Assembly: GCF_004322705.1 (NCBI RefSeq)
Contig: NZ_SIZZ01000002.1
Coordinates: 620,001 to 684,000 of the forward strand
Reading direction: 5' to 3'
From: Dyella terrae
GTDB taxonomy: Bacteria > Pseudomonadota > Gammaproteobacteria > Xanthomonadales > Rhodanobacteraceae
DNA length: 64,000 nt
A model generated the notes under the pieces. The model did no database searches, was not told the origin of the DNA, and worked only from the letters and a program-made list of their open reading frames with translations. A program made the translations under genes and the position numbers. Position 1 is the stretch's first letter. Each line of letters opens with the position of its first letter. Below are positions 45,664 to 54,049 of the stretch, in pieces.

Positions 45664-46167
45664 TCAGGCGCCGTTGTTGCCGGTGCCGGTATTGCCTGAC
45701 GTGGTTGATTCAGATGGCGGGTTCGCGCTGCGTACGACAATGCGAAGCGGCTCAATGTCGACCCGGATGCCTTGTGGAAGGTAGATGCGGTTCAATTCAT
45801 CGGCAGCGCGTGTGATATCGGTGGTGTGAATGCGGCTGACTGGCTGATGGAGCGTGAAATCTTCTGCGACGCCGTAGTCGAGTCGCCGGCCGCTGTCTTT
45901 AGCCCATCGCAGCAGGAGATGGGTCAACGTGGTATCTAGCGGTGATGCGAAGTAGACGTAGGCAGGGTCGATCGGTATGCCCGTGGTGCTTCTTGCGTAA
46001 TGATTGATGGGCTTCCACCGGCCGCCATAATCAGGCGCCCTTGGCGGTCCGCATGCGGCGAGGGCGGCGAACACGATGGCGAGAAGCGTGTGTCGAAATG
46101 CGCCGCGGCCTGGTTCCGGCCGGACACATCTCCATGCGGATGACACAAGTTGGATCGCACAGGTCAT
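45664..46167 (-). CDS. virB7: T4SS lipoprotein VirB7 with C-terminal N0-like domain
   Basis: A 167-residue outer-membrane lipoprotein. The lipobox is LAAC with the lipidated Cys39, followed by the short VirB7 region (about 45-75). Residues about 78-150 (LTHLLLRWAKDSGRRLDYGV ... DELNRIYLPQGIRVDIEPLRIVVR) have the alternating helix-strand layout of an N0/STN domain, as in Xanthomonas VirB7; ordinary VirB7 lacks this and is under 60 residues. The tail is Ser/Gly/Asn-rich. The ATG at 46167 has GGAG with 5-base spacing. It is the first gene of the T4SS locus. Confidence 0.85.
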   Translation of the reverse strand: MTCAIQLVSSAWRCVRPEPGRGAFRHTLLAIVFAALAACGPPRAPDYGGRWKPINHYARSTTGIPIDPAYVYFASPLDTTLTHLLLRWAKDSGRRLDYGVAEDFTLHQPVSRIHTTDITRAADELNRIYLPQGIRVDIEPLRIVVRSANPPSESTTSGNTGTGNNGA

Positions 46168-46531
46168 GTTGTCTCCGGGCGAGCGAGTCCGTACCGCTGA
46201 TTTCATCAGCGATTTCGGGATTGAGTGGTCGGTGGTGAGCGATCACAGCGTGATCGGCTGCCTGGCGAAGGAATTGCAGCGGTGCCGTTTTGAGCGGTGC
46301 TGATGGCCTTCGCGACGAGTGCAAATGGTCCGCGAGTTGCGCATTGGGAACAACCCCGATCGGCCCGACTTTCGCCCCGGCTTGTGATCAGGGCATTCAG
46401 TCAGTGCGTGTAGTCCTATTACCGTGGCACCCGCGGTGGGGGTGTTCGTCAACCCACGACGCATGATGACAATGCGGATGCTCGTTTGGCGCTGCGACTC
46501 GTGGGAATGCTGCTCCCAAAAGGCCGCGTCC
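46168..46531 (-). promoter_or_regulatory. Intergenic region before the T4SS locus
   Basis: These 364 bases between yraN and virB7 hold no convincing gene (a 100-codon minus-strand frame here has no start signal or protein character). The region must contain any dedicated promoter for the T4SS operon. A TTGACG at about 46445-46450 on the minus strand is a candidate -35 box, but no -10 box lies at the right distance. No direct repeats marking an insertion end were found by eye. Confidence 0.35.
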
Positions 46532-46891
46532 TCAAACCTGCTCAAACGCGGAGCGGTACCATGTCATTTGAGCGGACTCAAAAGGGCCGTCGTGCGCAAC
46601 GACATCGAAACGGCACGGCGCATGGACGTAACGCGAATGGGTCGCGAGCCAAAGCTGTGCTGCTGCAATCAGCTTTCGTTGCTTGGGCGCTGTTACCGAT
46701 GCGGCAGCCCCACCTTGCGTGGCGCGCAGTCGATGCCTCACTTCCACGAAGACGATGGATTCATCATCTCGCATGACGAGATCGATCTCGCCAAAGCGCG
46801 TCGTGTAGTTGCGTTCGATCAGTTGAAGCCCGGCGCGCTGCAATTCCTTGCAAGCGCGCTCTTCAAAAAGTGCTCCTGCTGCCCGCATCAA
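46532..46891 (-). CDS. yraN: UPF0102 family endonuclease-like protein YraN
   Basis: A 119-residue small protein with a restriction-endonuclease-like core: FEERACKELQRAGLQLIERNYTTRFGEIDLVMRDDESIVFVEVRHR, containing the E-D-ExK-like set (EIDLV and VEVR). YraN is widespread; its cellular role is not settled. Its start overlaps the lpoA stop by four bases, and the lpoA-yraN pair is the standard neighbourhood in gammaproteobacteria. Confidence 0.92.
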   Translation of the reverse strand: MMRAAGALFEERACKELQRAGLQLIERNYTTRFGEIDLVMRDDESIVFVEVRHRLRATQGGAAASVTAPKQRKLIAAAQLWLATHSRYVHAPCRFDVVAHDGPFESAQMTWYRSAFEQV

Positions 46892-48708
46892 CCCTGCGGC
46901 GGCGGCGTCGCGTTCTGATCATCAGTCACCGGCGGCGCCTGCATCGGCGCGTTGTCGAGTTCCAGGCTGCCGCTTAGCGGTTTGGCGATGCCTTCGTCGA
47001 AGCGGGCCCAGACAAGGACGCGGCGGACGCGGCCGAACTGGTCGGCGGTGAGTTGGCCGCTGGCGCCGGGCAGGTAGCTGCCGGCGTGTTCGCGCAGCCA
47101 GTCGATGTAGGGCACCAGGCTCCATGCGTCCATGCCAAAGGCGAAGAGGCGGGCGGAGGCGCCGCGTGCGGCGGGGAGTTGCGCGGCGATGTCGGTGTGG
47201 TTGGGGAGGCCCGGTTGGGCGTCGAACAGCCACGGGGCGTCGCAGAATTCGACGCCGTCGAGATCGCGGTTGGCGCTGGCGTCGTCGCTGCCGGCGTAGA
47301 CGTGCGAGGTGCCGAAGATGGGCAGGCTGACGCGGGCGAGGCGCAGCTGCGGCACGAGCAGGCGTGCTTGCTGCGGGCGCATGCTGATAAACACGCCGGC
47401 GTCTTGTGCGGCGTTGCTGGCGTTGAGGCCGGCGATGGCCTGGGCGTAGTTGATGCCGCTGACTTTGGCGAGGCCGGCGACGGTGCCGCCGCGCGCTTCG
47501 AACTCGGCCTTGAAGGCGTTGGCGGCGCGCTGGCCGAAGTCTTCGGCGGCGACGACGACATAGGCACTGTGCAGGCCGCGCTCGATCATGTGATCGGCGG
47601 CTTGTGCGCCTTCGGTTTCCGGCAGCAGGCCGAACTCGGCCACGCCGCTTGCCGGGAGGCTCTTGTCGTCAGGGTGGTTGAGCGCGAGCAGCTGCACGGG
47701 CAGATCGTTGAGGCCGAACAACGCGGACACTTCGCCGCGCGTGAGAGGGCCGACCACGAGCTTGGCGCCATCGGCGACGGCTTGCTGGTAGGCCTTGACG
47801 GCGCCGGCGGCGGTGCCGCCGCTGTCGTACACCTTCACTTCCGGGCGTGGTGCGTGGTTGCGCGAGGCATCGGCGTAGGCGGCGAAGAAGCCTTCGCGGA
47901 TGGCGGCGCCGGCACCGGCGAAGCTGCCGCTGCCGGGAATGAGCAGGGCCACGCGCTCGGGCATTTTGTAGCCTTCGCGCACGTTGGCGTTCTGGCCCGG
48001 CATCATGGTGCCGACTTGCTGCTCGAGCTGCGGCGCCGTGCGGGCGACGGCGACGCCGAGCTGGTTCAGGGCTTCGTTGACCCACGGCAGCATGATGTCG
48101 CCTTGCTGCATGGCGGCTGCGCGCTGCTTGAGCGGATCGGCGCCGAGCTTGGTGAGGGCGGCAAGGATCTGCTTGCGGTTCTGGCTCTGGTCGAGGCCGC
48201 TCAGCTGCGCATCCATCTCGACGCGGCTGTGCGCGGAACCCCAGAAGTCGTTGCTGTCGAATTGCGCGGTGGCGCGAAGTTCCAGCAGGCGCAGGCGCAA
48301 GGCGGCGGGCACGGCCACTTCCGGTTGCGTGGTGAGCTGCAGGGCGCGGCGCGGGTCGTGCTGGGTCAGCGCGTATTCGGCCTGAAGCAGATCCAGGCGT
48401 ACCGGCTGGTCATCGGTGAGGCGTTGGCGCTTGATGGTGTTGAGGAAGGGCGCGGCCTGGGCGAGCTGGCCATCCTGGCGATAGGCCTCGGCGGCGAGCA
48501 GCTGGTAGTAATCGGCGTGGCCGGGCGAGGTCTGCGCCAGGGCGAGGTAGGCCCTGGCGGCATCACTGAACTTGCCTTGCGACGCCAGCGCGCTGGCGCT
48601 CTGTTCGGCGGATAGTTCGGCCTGGGTGCGCGGCGTGGGAGCCGTAACGCATCCGGAAAGGGCCAGCGATATCAGCAGGCCGAGGCCTGCGGCGCGAATC
48701 AGGCGCAT
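46888..48708 (-). CDS. lpoA: Penicillin-binding protein activator LpoA
   Basis: A 606-residue outer-membrane lipoprotein that activates PBP1A for peptidoglycan synthesis. A signal peptide with lipobox LSGC is followed by an N-terminal TPR region (about 30-250) and a C-terminal domain like periplasmic amino acid-binding proteins (RVALLIPGSGSFAGAGAAIREGFFAAY ... VVGPLTRGEVSALF). The start at 48708 gives the lipoprotein signal; the frame upstream to 48936 overlaps rsmI and is rejected. It is divergent from rsmI, as in E. coli. Confidence 0.94.
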   Translation of the reverse strand: MRLIRAAGLGLLISLALSGCVTAPTPRTQAELSAEQSASALASQGKFSDAARAYLALAQTSPGHADYYQLLAAEAYRQDGQLAQAAPFLNTIKRQRLTDDQPVRLDLLQAEYALTQHDPRRALQLTTQPEVAVPAALRLRLLELRATAQFDSNDFWGSAHSRVEMDAQLSGLDQSQNRKQILAALTKLGADPLKQRAAAMQQGDIMLPWVNEALNQLGVAVARTAPQLEQQVGTMMPGQNANVREGYKMPERVALLIPGSGSFAGAGAAIREGFFAAYADASRNHAPRPEVKVYDSGGTAAGAVKAYQQAVADGAKLVVGPLTRGEVSALFGLNDLPVQLLALNHPDDKSLPASGVAEFGLLPETEGAQAADHMIERGLHSAYVVVAAEDFGQRAANAFKAEFEARGGTVAGLAKVSGINYAQAIAGLNASNAAQDAGVFISMRPQQARLLVPQLRLARVSLPIFGTSHVYAGSDDASANRDLDGVEFCDAPWLFDAQPGLPNHTDIAAQLPAARGASARLFAFGMDAWSLVPYIDWLREHAGSYLPGASGQLTADQFGRVRRVLVWARFDEGIAKPLSGSLELDNAPMQAPPVTDDQNATPPPQG

Positions 48709-48797
48709 GGGACGTCCCTTGGATTCTGTCGATATGACGGGCAGATGGGCGATCATAGCCGATCGTATCGCCAGCCCCACGCCGAGGAATGCCGCAG

Positions 48798-49631
48798 ATG
48801 TCACATGAACAACCCGGATGCCTGTGGGTGGTTGCCACGCCCATCGGCCATCGCGACGACTTCTCGGTGCGCGCCGTCGAAACCTTGCGATCGGTGGACG
48901 TGATTGCCTGCGAAGACACGCGGCACAGTCGTCCACTCCTTATGCATTACAACATCGCCACGCCGCAGATCGCCCTGCATGAGCACAACGAGCGCGACGC
49001 GGTGGATGCGATCATCCAGCGCATGCTGCGCGGGGAATCGGTGGCGCTGATCTCCGACGCGGGCACGCCGCTGATCAGCGATCCGGGTTACCGGCTGGTG
49101 CGTGCGGCGCGTGCGGCGGGTATTAAATGTGTGCCGGTGCCGGGCGCGTGCGCGGCGATCGCGGCGCTGTCGGTGTCGGGGCTGCCCAGTGATCGCTTCG
49201 TGTTCGAGGGGTTCCTGCCGCCGAAGTCGTCGGCGCGCAAGGCGCGTCTGCAAGAGCTCGCTGGCGATACGCGCACGCTTATCTTTTATGAGTCCTCCCA
49301 TCGCGTCGCTGAGAGCCTGGCCGACATGGCCGAGGTGTTCGGTGCCGAGCGCGAGGCGGTGCTGGCGCGCGAGCTGACCAAACTGTTCGAAACGGTGCTG
49401 GGCGAGCCGCTGGGCGAGCTGGCCCGGCACGTGGTGCGGGACACCGACCAGCAGAAGGGCGAGTTCGTGCTGATGGTGCGCGGGCGGGGCGAGGATGCGG
49501 ACGGGCGCGTGGCCGAGGGACTGCGCGTCTTCGGCATCCTTAAGGAAGAGCTGCCGCCGGCGAAGGCGGCCAAGCTGGCCGCGGCGATCACGGGTGCGCC
49601 GCGCAAGGCACTTTACGGCTCCGGCGACTGA
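48798..49631 (+). CDS. rsmI: 16S rRNA (cytidine-1402-2'-O)-methyltransferase
   Basis: A 277-residue SAM-dependent methyltransferase that modifies C1402 in the ribosomal decoding centre. It shows the tetrapyrrole methylase fold with LWVVATPIGHRDDF, ACEDTRHSRPLL, ALISDAGTPLISDPGYRLV and FEGFLPPKSSARKARL, all RsmI signatures. The start at 48798 has GAGGA at nine bases; an ATG at 48789 lies too close to it. The order yraN-lpoA / rsmI / rnpB is conserved in gammaproteobacteria. Confidence 0.96.
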   Translation: MSHEQPGCLWVVATPIGHRDDFSVRAVETLRSVDVIACEDTRHSRPLLMHYNIATPQIALHEHNERDAVDAIIQRMLRGESVALISDAGTPLISDPGYRLVRAARAAGIKCVPVPGACAAIAALSVSGLPSDRFVFEGFLPPKSSARKARLQELAGDTRTLIFYESSHRVAESLADMAEVFGAEREAVLARELTKLFETVLGEPLGELARHVVRDTDQQKGEFVLMVRGRGEDADGRVAEGLRVFGILKEELPPAKAAKLAAAITGAPRKALYGSGD

Positions 49632-49686
49632 ACCGGCACTCAGGTAACGCTGGGGCCTGAGATCACCTTCCTATAGAATGCGCGGC

Positions 49687-50053
<367 letters not shown>

Positions 50054-50069
50054 CTTTATCACGGATGAG

Positions 50070-50108
50070 CTCATTCACATTCCCGCCTTTGGCGGGGATG
50101 TGGGTGAG
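50070..50108 (+). terminator. Long hairpin after rnpB
   Basis: An 18-base stem (arms 50070-50087 and 50091-50108) with a TTT loop follows the RNase P RNA. Three pairs are G-U in a plus-strand transcript and would be A-C mismatches on the other strand, so the structure is selected on the rnpB strand. There is no T-tract; it may be a processing or termination signal. Confidence 0.6.
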
Positions 50109-50303
50109 ATTTGTCCGGATGTAAGGCTCGGATGAATGCGGATTCATCTGAAGGGCCTTCGAAGGGTCTGTAAGTACCTTCCTAGGCATCACGCCTGGCG
50201 CAAAAAATCTCCTGCATTCAAACACCTCTGGATGCTTCCTGAGAAAAGGCTGGAATTACTGCCACACCCTTGCCTTTCTCATTGATTCACAAGCAAAAAT
50301 CCC
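50109..50303. other. Intergenic region between rnpB and mraZ
   Basis: I see no gene here. A small hairpin GATGAAT/ATTCATC (50131-50148) and a near-palindromic GAAGGGCCTTC lie in it. The stretch is less GC-rich than its surroundings and leads into the mraZ promoter. Confidence 0.4.
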
Positions 50304-50332
50304 TTGACAGTCTCATAGGGCGAGACTATCGT
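50304..50332 (+). promoter_or_regulatory. Promoter of the dcw cluster (mraZ promoter)
   Basis: TTGACA (50304-50309), a 17-base spacer, and TATCGT (50327-50332) form a good sigma-70 promoter in front of mraZ. A perfect 6-base inverted repeat, AGTCTC and GAGACT separated by seven bases (50309-50327), fills the spacer and touches both boxes. Transcription should start near 50339, inside the MraZ boxes. Confidence 0.75.
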
Positions 50333-50366
50333 GGGTTCCGGTGTGAAATCGTGGGAATTCGTGGAG
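50332..50366 (+). promoter_or_regulatory. MraZ operator: four TGGGN-type boxes at 10-base spacing
   Basis: TGGGT, TGTGA, TGGGA and TGGAG occur at 50332, 50342, 50352 and 50362, each separated by exactly five bases. MraZ is known to bind TGGGN repeats with 5-base spacers before its own operon. Two boxes match TGGGN fully and two have one change. The array covers the predicted transcription start, and its last box overlaps the ribosome binding site. Confidence 0.85.
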
Positions 50367-50376
50367 CCTATTGGTC

Positions 50377-50823
50377 GTGTTCCAGGGTGAAACCGCCATC
50401 ACTGTTGACGATAAGGGCCGCCTGGCCATCCCGACTGCATATCGGGATCAGGTGGCGGGCGTCTGTGCCAATCGTCTGGTGATCACCTACAACCCGTTCG
50501 AGCCCGGCTGTCTGTGGGTGTTTCCGTACGGGGAGTGGGAGCAGGTACGCGACCAGGTCAATGCGCTGCCCAAGGTGAAGGCCGCCCACCGCGACATGCA
50601 GATGAAGCTGGTGGGTGCCGCGACTGTCGTCGAGCCCGATAGCGCTGCTCGCATCCTGTTGCCCGCAAGTCAGCGCGCGGCGGCAGGCATCGAGAAGAAA
50701 GCGGTGCTGCTGGGCATGGGCAACAAGTTCGAGCTTTGGAGCGAACAGGCGCACCTCGCGAAGATCCGCCAGACCATCGGCGAAGACGACATCACCGACG
50801 AAATGGCTGACCTGCGTCTGTAA
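50377..50823 (+). CDS. mraZ: Transcriptional regulator MraZ
   Basis: A 148-residue DNA-binding protein, the autorepressor of the dcw cluster. It holds two SpoVT/AbrB-like halves: [23 protein letters not shown] near the N-terminus and [23 protein letters not shown] in the second half. The start is taken as GTG at 50377, giving the usual FQGE N-terminus; a TTG at 50371 lies closer to the GGAG site and cannot be excluded. A 213-base gap with no clear gene separates it from rsmH. Confidence 0.94.
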   Translation: MFQGETAITVDDKGRLAIPTAYRDQVAGVCANRLVITYNPFEPGCLWVFPYGEWEQVRDQVNALPKVKAAHRDMQMKLVGAATVVEPDSAARILLPASQRAAAGIEKKAVLLGMGNKFELWSEQAHLAKIRQTIGEDDITDEMADLRL

Positions 50824-51036
50824 CGGCCTCCGGGCGGTTGCGGCGCAGCGCAAGAAACGGGACGGGAGCGGGAGTGCGGCATGGCCAAGAGCCTGGACCT
50901 ATGTGTCAAGTCGCGCCCGGCAAGTGGCCATGCAGTGGCTGTCATGCGACAGCGGGTGTATGGGCCCGGAAGTTCTTCGGGTCTCACACACGCAGTAGCT
51001 GATTACCTCGGCATGGACACACGGGCGACTTGAAGC

Positions 51037-51966
51037 ATGGCAACCAGCTCTGAATTGCGGCACATCCCGGTAATGCTGACTGAAGCAGTGGAGGGACTCG
51101 CCGTGCGGGCAGGCGGGCGTTATCTCGATGGCACCTTCGGCCGCGGCGGACACGCTCGCGAGGTGCTGTCGCGCCTCGGTCCCGACGGTCGCCTGCTGCT
51201 GATGGATCGCGATCCCACCGCCATCGCCACGGCCCAGGCTGAATTCGCCGGCGATCCGCGCGTGTCCATCCGCCACGCAAACTTCTCGACGCTGGGCGAG
51301 TGGGACGAAACCGCCGCCGGCCTCGACGGCATCCTGCTCGACCTCGGCGTGTCCTCGCCCCAGCTCGATGAAGCCGCCCGTGGCTTCAGCTTCATGGCCG
51401 ATGCGCCGCTGGACATGCGCATGGACACCACGCAGGGCGAAAGCGCCGCGGATTTCCTCGCCCATGCTGACGAGCGCGAGATCGCCGACGTGCTGTGGAC
51501 CTTTGGCGATGAGCGATTCAGCCGCAAGATCGCCCGCGCCATCGTTGAGCGCCGCGCCGAACAGCCGATCACCCGCACCGGCGAACTGGCCGCGCTGATC
51601 GAGCGCATCGTCGGTCGTCGCGAGCCGGGCAAGAACCCGGCCACGCGCAGCTTCCAGGCGCTGCGCATCCGCGTGAACCGCGAGCTGGATTCGCTCCAGG
51701 TCGGCCTCAACGCCGCGCTGGATCGCCTTAACGTCGGCGGTCGCCTGTCGATCATCAGCTTCCACTCGCTGGAAGACCGCGCGGTGAAGCTGTTTATCCG
51801 TGACCACTCCGGTCGCGTGCAGGGTAGTCGCCGTGGCCCGCCCGTGGCTGCCGCACCTGCGCGTCTTGCCGCCGTCGGCAAGGCGCAGTTTCCGTCCGAC
51901 GCCGAGCTGGAAGCGAACCCGCGTTCGCGTTCGGCCGTGCTGCGCGTGGCGGAGAAGCTTTCATGA
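51037..51966 (+). CDS. rsmH: 16S rRNA (cytosine-1402-N4)-methyltransferase
   Basis: A 309-residue SAM-dependent methyltransferase (formerly MraW). [14 protein letters not shown] at the start, [14 protein letters not shown] (SAM binding), [22 protein letters not shown] and the C-terminal [16 protein letters not shown] are family signatures. RsmH and RsmI methylate the same nucleotide, C1402 of 16S rRNA; both genes are in this window. It overlaps ftsL by four bases. Confidence 0.97.
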   Translation: MATSSELRHIPVMLTEAVEGLAVRAGGRYLDGTFGRGGHAREVLSRLGPDGRLLLMDRDPTAIATAQAEFAGDPRVSIRHANFSTLGEWDETAAGLDGILLDLGVSSPQLDEAARGFSFMADAPLDMRMDTTQGESAADFLAHADEREIADVLWTFGDERFSRKIARAIVERRAEQPITRTGELAALIERIVGRREPGKNPATRSFQALRIRVNRELDSLQVGLNAALDRLNVGGRLSIISFHSLEDRAVKLFIRDHSGRVQGSRRGPPVAAAPARLAAVGKAQFPSDAELEANPRSRSAVLRVAEKLS

Positions 51967-52235
51967 AGGCACTGGGCGTGGCCTGCCTGCTGATCATCCT
52001 CGCGGCCGTCCTGGCCAGCGCGGTCGGCGTGGTGTGGACGCGTCACGAGAGCCGCGTGTTGTTCGTCGAGCTGACCCGGCTGCAGAACCAGCGCGACGAA
52101 ATCAATATTGAATACGGCAAGCTGGAACTGGAGCAGGCCACCTGGGCCGAGCCGCGTCGCGTCGATACCGAAGCGCGCCAGAAGCTGGGCATGGTCAACC
52201 CGCGCCCGCAAGACATCCAGCTGGTGCGCCGATGA
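51963..52235 (+). CDS. ftsL: Cell division protein FtsL
   Basis: A 90-residue bitopic protein: a short cytoplasmic tip, one membrane helix ([22 protein letters not shown]) and a periplasmic coiled coil ([29 protein letters not shown]). It forms the FtsQLB complex at the septum. Size, position between rsmH and ftsI, and the coiled coil identify it. Four-base overlaps occur at both ends. Confidence 0.93.
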   Translation: MKALGVACLLIILAAVLASAVGVVWTRHESRVLFVELTRLQNQRDEINIEYGKLELEQATWAEPRRVDTEARQKLGMVNPRPQDIQLVRR

Positions 52236-54049
52236 ACATGCGCCCGCGCAACCACCTTCCCACCAGCTCTCGCCGTCGCGGCAATGGACCGAGCGCCCGC
52301 CGTCGCATGGTGGTCGTGGTGGCCGTGCTGTCGCTGGCCTCGATGGGCCTGGTGGCGCGCGCGTTTGACCTGCAGGTGGTGCGCAAGGAGTTCTACCAGA
52401 CGCAGGGCGACGCCCGCTTCCTGCGTGAAGTGCCGATCGCCGTTTCGCGCGGCACCATCTTCGATCGCAACGGCGAGCCGCTGGCGGTGTCGACGCCGGT
52501 GATGTCGATCTGGGCCAACCCGTCCGAAGTGCTGGAAAGCGAAGACCGCATTCCGGCGCTGGCCAAAGCCATCGGTGCCGATCCGGCGCAGATCAAGGAT
52601 TACCTGCAGCAGCGCGCCGGTCGCGAGTTTGTGTATCTGCGTCGCCAGATGAGCCCCGACGCGGCGCAGGCCGTTCTGGACCTGGGCATCCCGGGCGTCA
52701 ACGGCCAGCGCGAATTCCGCCGTTTCTATCCGTCGGGCCCGGTCACCTCGCACATCCTGGGCTTCACCAATATCGACGACCACGGCCAGGAAGGCCTGGA
52801 GCTGGCGTTCGACGACTGGCTCGCCGGCAAGCCGGGCGCCAAGCGCGTGATCCGCGATCGCATGGGCCATGTGGTGGAAGACGTGGAGCAGGTGCGTGCG
52901 CCGCAGCCGGGTCGCAACATCACGCTCAGCATCGATCGCCGCATTCAGTTCCTTGCTTATAACGAGCTGAAGAACACCATCGAGAAGTCGGAGGCCGACT
53001 CCGGCACGATGGTGGTGCTGGACGTGTCGACGGGCGAAGTGCTGGCCATGGTCAGCTGGCCGACCTACAACCCCAATGCCCTGCGCACCAGCACCGCCGA
53101 ACAGCGCCGCAACCGCGCGATGACCGACGTGGTGGAGCCGGGGTCGACGATCAAGCCGATCCTGATGGCTGCCGCGCTGTCGACGGGCAAGTACACGCCG
53201 ACCAGCCCGCTGATCGACACGGGCAACGGCAACTTCTATTACATGACGCACACCATCCGTGACACCCACGCCTGGGGTGTGCTCACGCCGACGGGTGTCA
53301 TCCAGAAATCCAGCAACATCGGTGCGGCCAAGATCGCCATGACGCTCGACACGGGCCTCATGTACGACACCTACCGCGCCTTTGGCTTCGGCAGCAGCAC
53401 CAACAGCGGCTTCCCGGGTGAGGCCGCCGGCTATATGAAGGTGGGTCGCGACTGGCGCCCGCTGGAAAAGGCGATCATGGCCTACGGCTACGGCCTCAAC
53501 GCCACGCCGCTGCAGCTGGCCAACGCCTACGCCACCATCGGCAACCAGGGCGTGATGCACTCGCCGTCGTTCGTGAAGGGTGCCGAGGGCGATACGCGTC
53601 AGATCATCGACCCGACCATCGCGCAGAAGCTGGTGCAGATGCTCGAATCGACCACGCAGCCGGGCGGCACCGCCGCGCCGTATGCCTGGATCGCCAACTA
53701 CGCCGTGGCGGGCAAGACCGGCACCGCGCACAAGGCGATGAACGGCAGCTACGCCAAGAACAACTACAGCGCGGCGTTCGCGGGCCTGGTGCCGGCGAGC
53801 CATCCGCGCATGGCTGCCGTGGTGATCATCGATAACCCGCGCAAGGGCAGCTACTACGGTGGCCTGGTGTCCGCGCCCGTTTTCGCCAAGGTGATGGATG
53901 GCGCCTTGCGCCTGCTGGATGTCCCGCCCGACAACATCGGGCGTTGGTATGTCGGCGGTCCGCTGCAAGGCAATAGCGGGTTGGTCGGCACCAAGCCGCC
54001 GGAAGCGCCCGTTGTAGAAGACGCGCCCGTCGAGGATTTCACGCCATGA
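52232..54049 (+). CDS. ftsI: Septal peptidoglycan transpeptidase FtsI (PBP3)
   Basis: A 605-residue class B penicillin-binding protein that cross-links septal murein together with FtsW. A basic N-terminus and membrane helix (MVVVVAVLSLASMGLVARAF) precede the dimerisation domain with RGTIFDRNGEPLA. The transpeptidase domain has the catalytic serine in EPGSTIKP, KSSNIG (SxN) and AGKTGTAHK (KTG). The length is normal. Overlapping starts and stops join it to ftsL and murE. Confidence 0.97.
   Translation: MNMRPRNHLPTSSRRRGNGPSARRRMVVVVAVLSLASMGLVARAFDLQVVRKEFYQTQGDARFLREVPIAVSRGTIFDRNGEPLAVSTPVMSIWANPSEVLESEDRIPALAKAIGADPAQIKDYLQQRAGREFVYLRRQMSPDAAQAVLDLGIPGVNGQREFRRFYPSGPVTSHILGFTNIDDHGQEGLELAFDDWLAGKPGAKRVIRDRMGHVVEDVEQVRAPQPGRNITLSIDRRIQFLAYNELKNTIEKSEADSGTMVVLDVSTGEVLAMVSWPTYNPNALRTSTAEQRRNRAMTDVVEPGSTIKPILMAAALSTGKYTPTSPLIDTGNGNFYYMTHTIRDTHAWGVLTPTGVIQKSSNIGAAKIAMTLDTGLMYDTYRAFGFGSSTNSGFPGEAAGYMKVGRDWRPLEKAIMAYGYGLNATPLQLANAYATIGNQGVMHSPSFVKGAEGDTRQIIDPTIAQKLVQMLESTTQPGGTAAPYAWIANYAVAGKTGTAHKAMNGSYAKNNYSAAFAGLVPASHPRMAAVVIIDNPRKGSYYGGLVSAPVFAKVMDGALRLLDVPPDNIGRWYVGGPLQGNSGLVGTKPPEAPVVEDAPVEDFTP

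Noticed and set aside
33969-46167. Conjugative or integrative element
   Set aside because: No relaxase, integrase, transposase, entry/exclusion gene, tRNA target or flanking direct repeat was seen; the gene set is a secretion machine only.
46243-46545. 100-codon minus-strand frame between yraN and virB7
   Set aside because: No ribosome binding site, overlaps yraN, and a composition unlike a protein; more likely the regulatory region of the T4SS locus.
50824-51036. Possible small gene between mraZ and rsmH
   Set aside because: Frames in this gap continue from within mraZ or run antisense through rsmH and have no good start signal.
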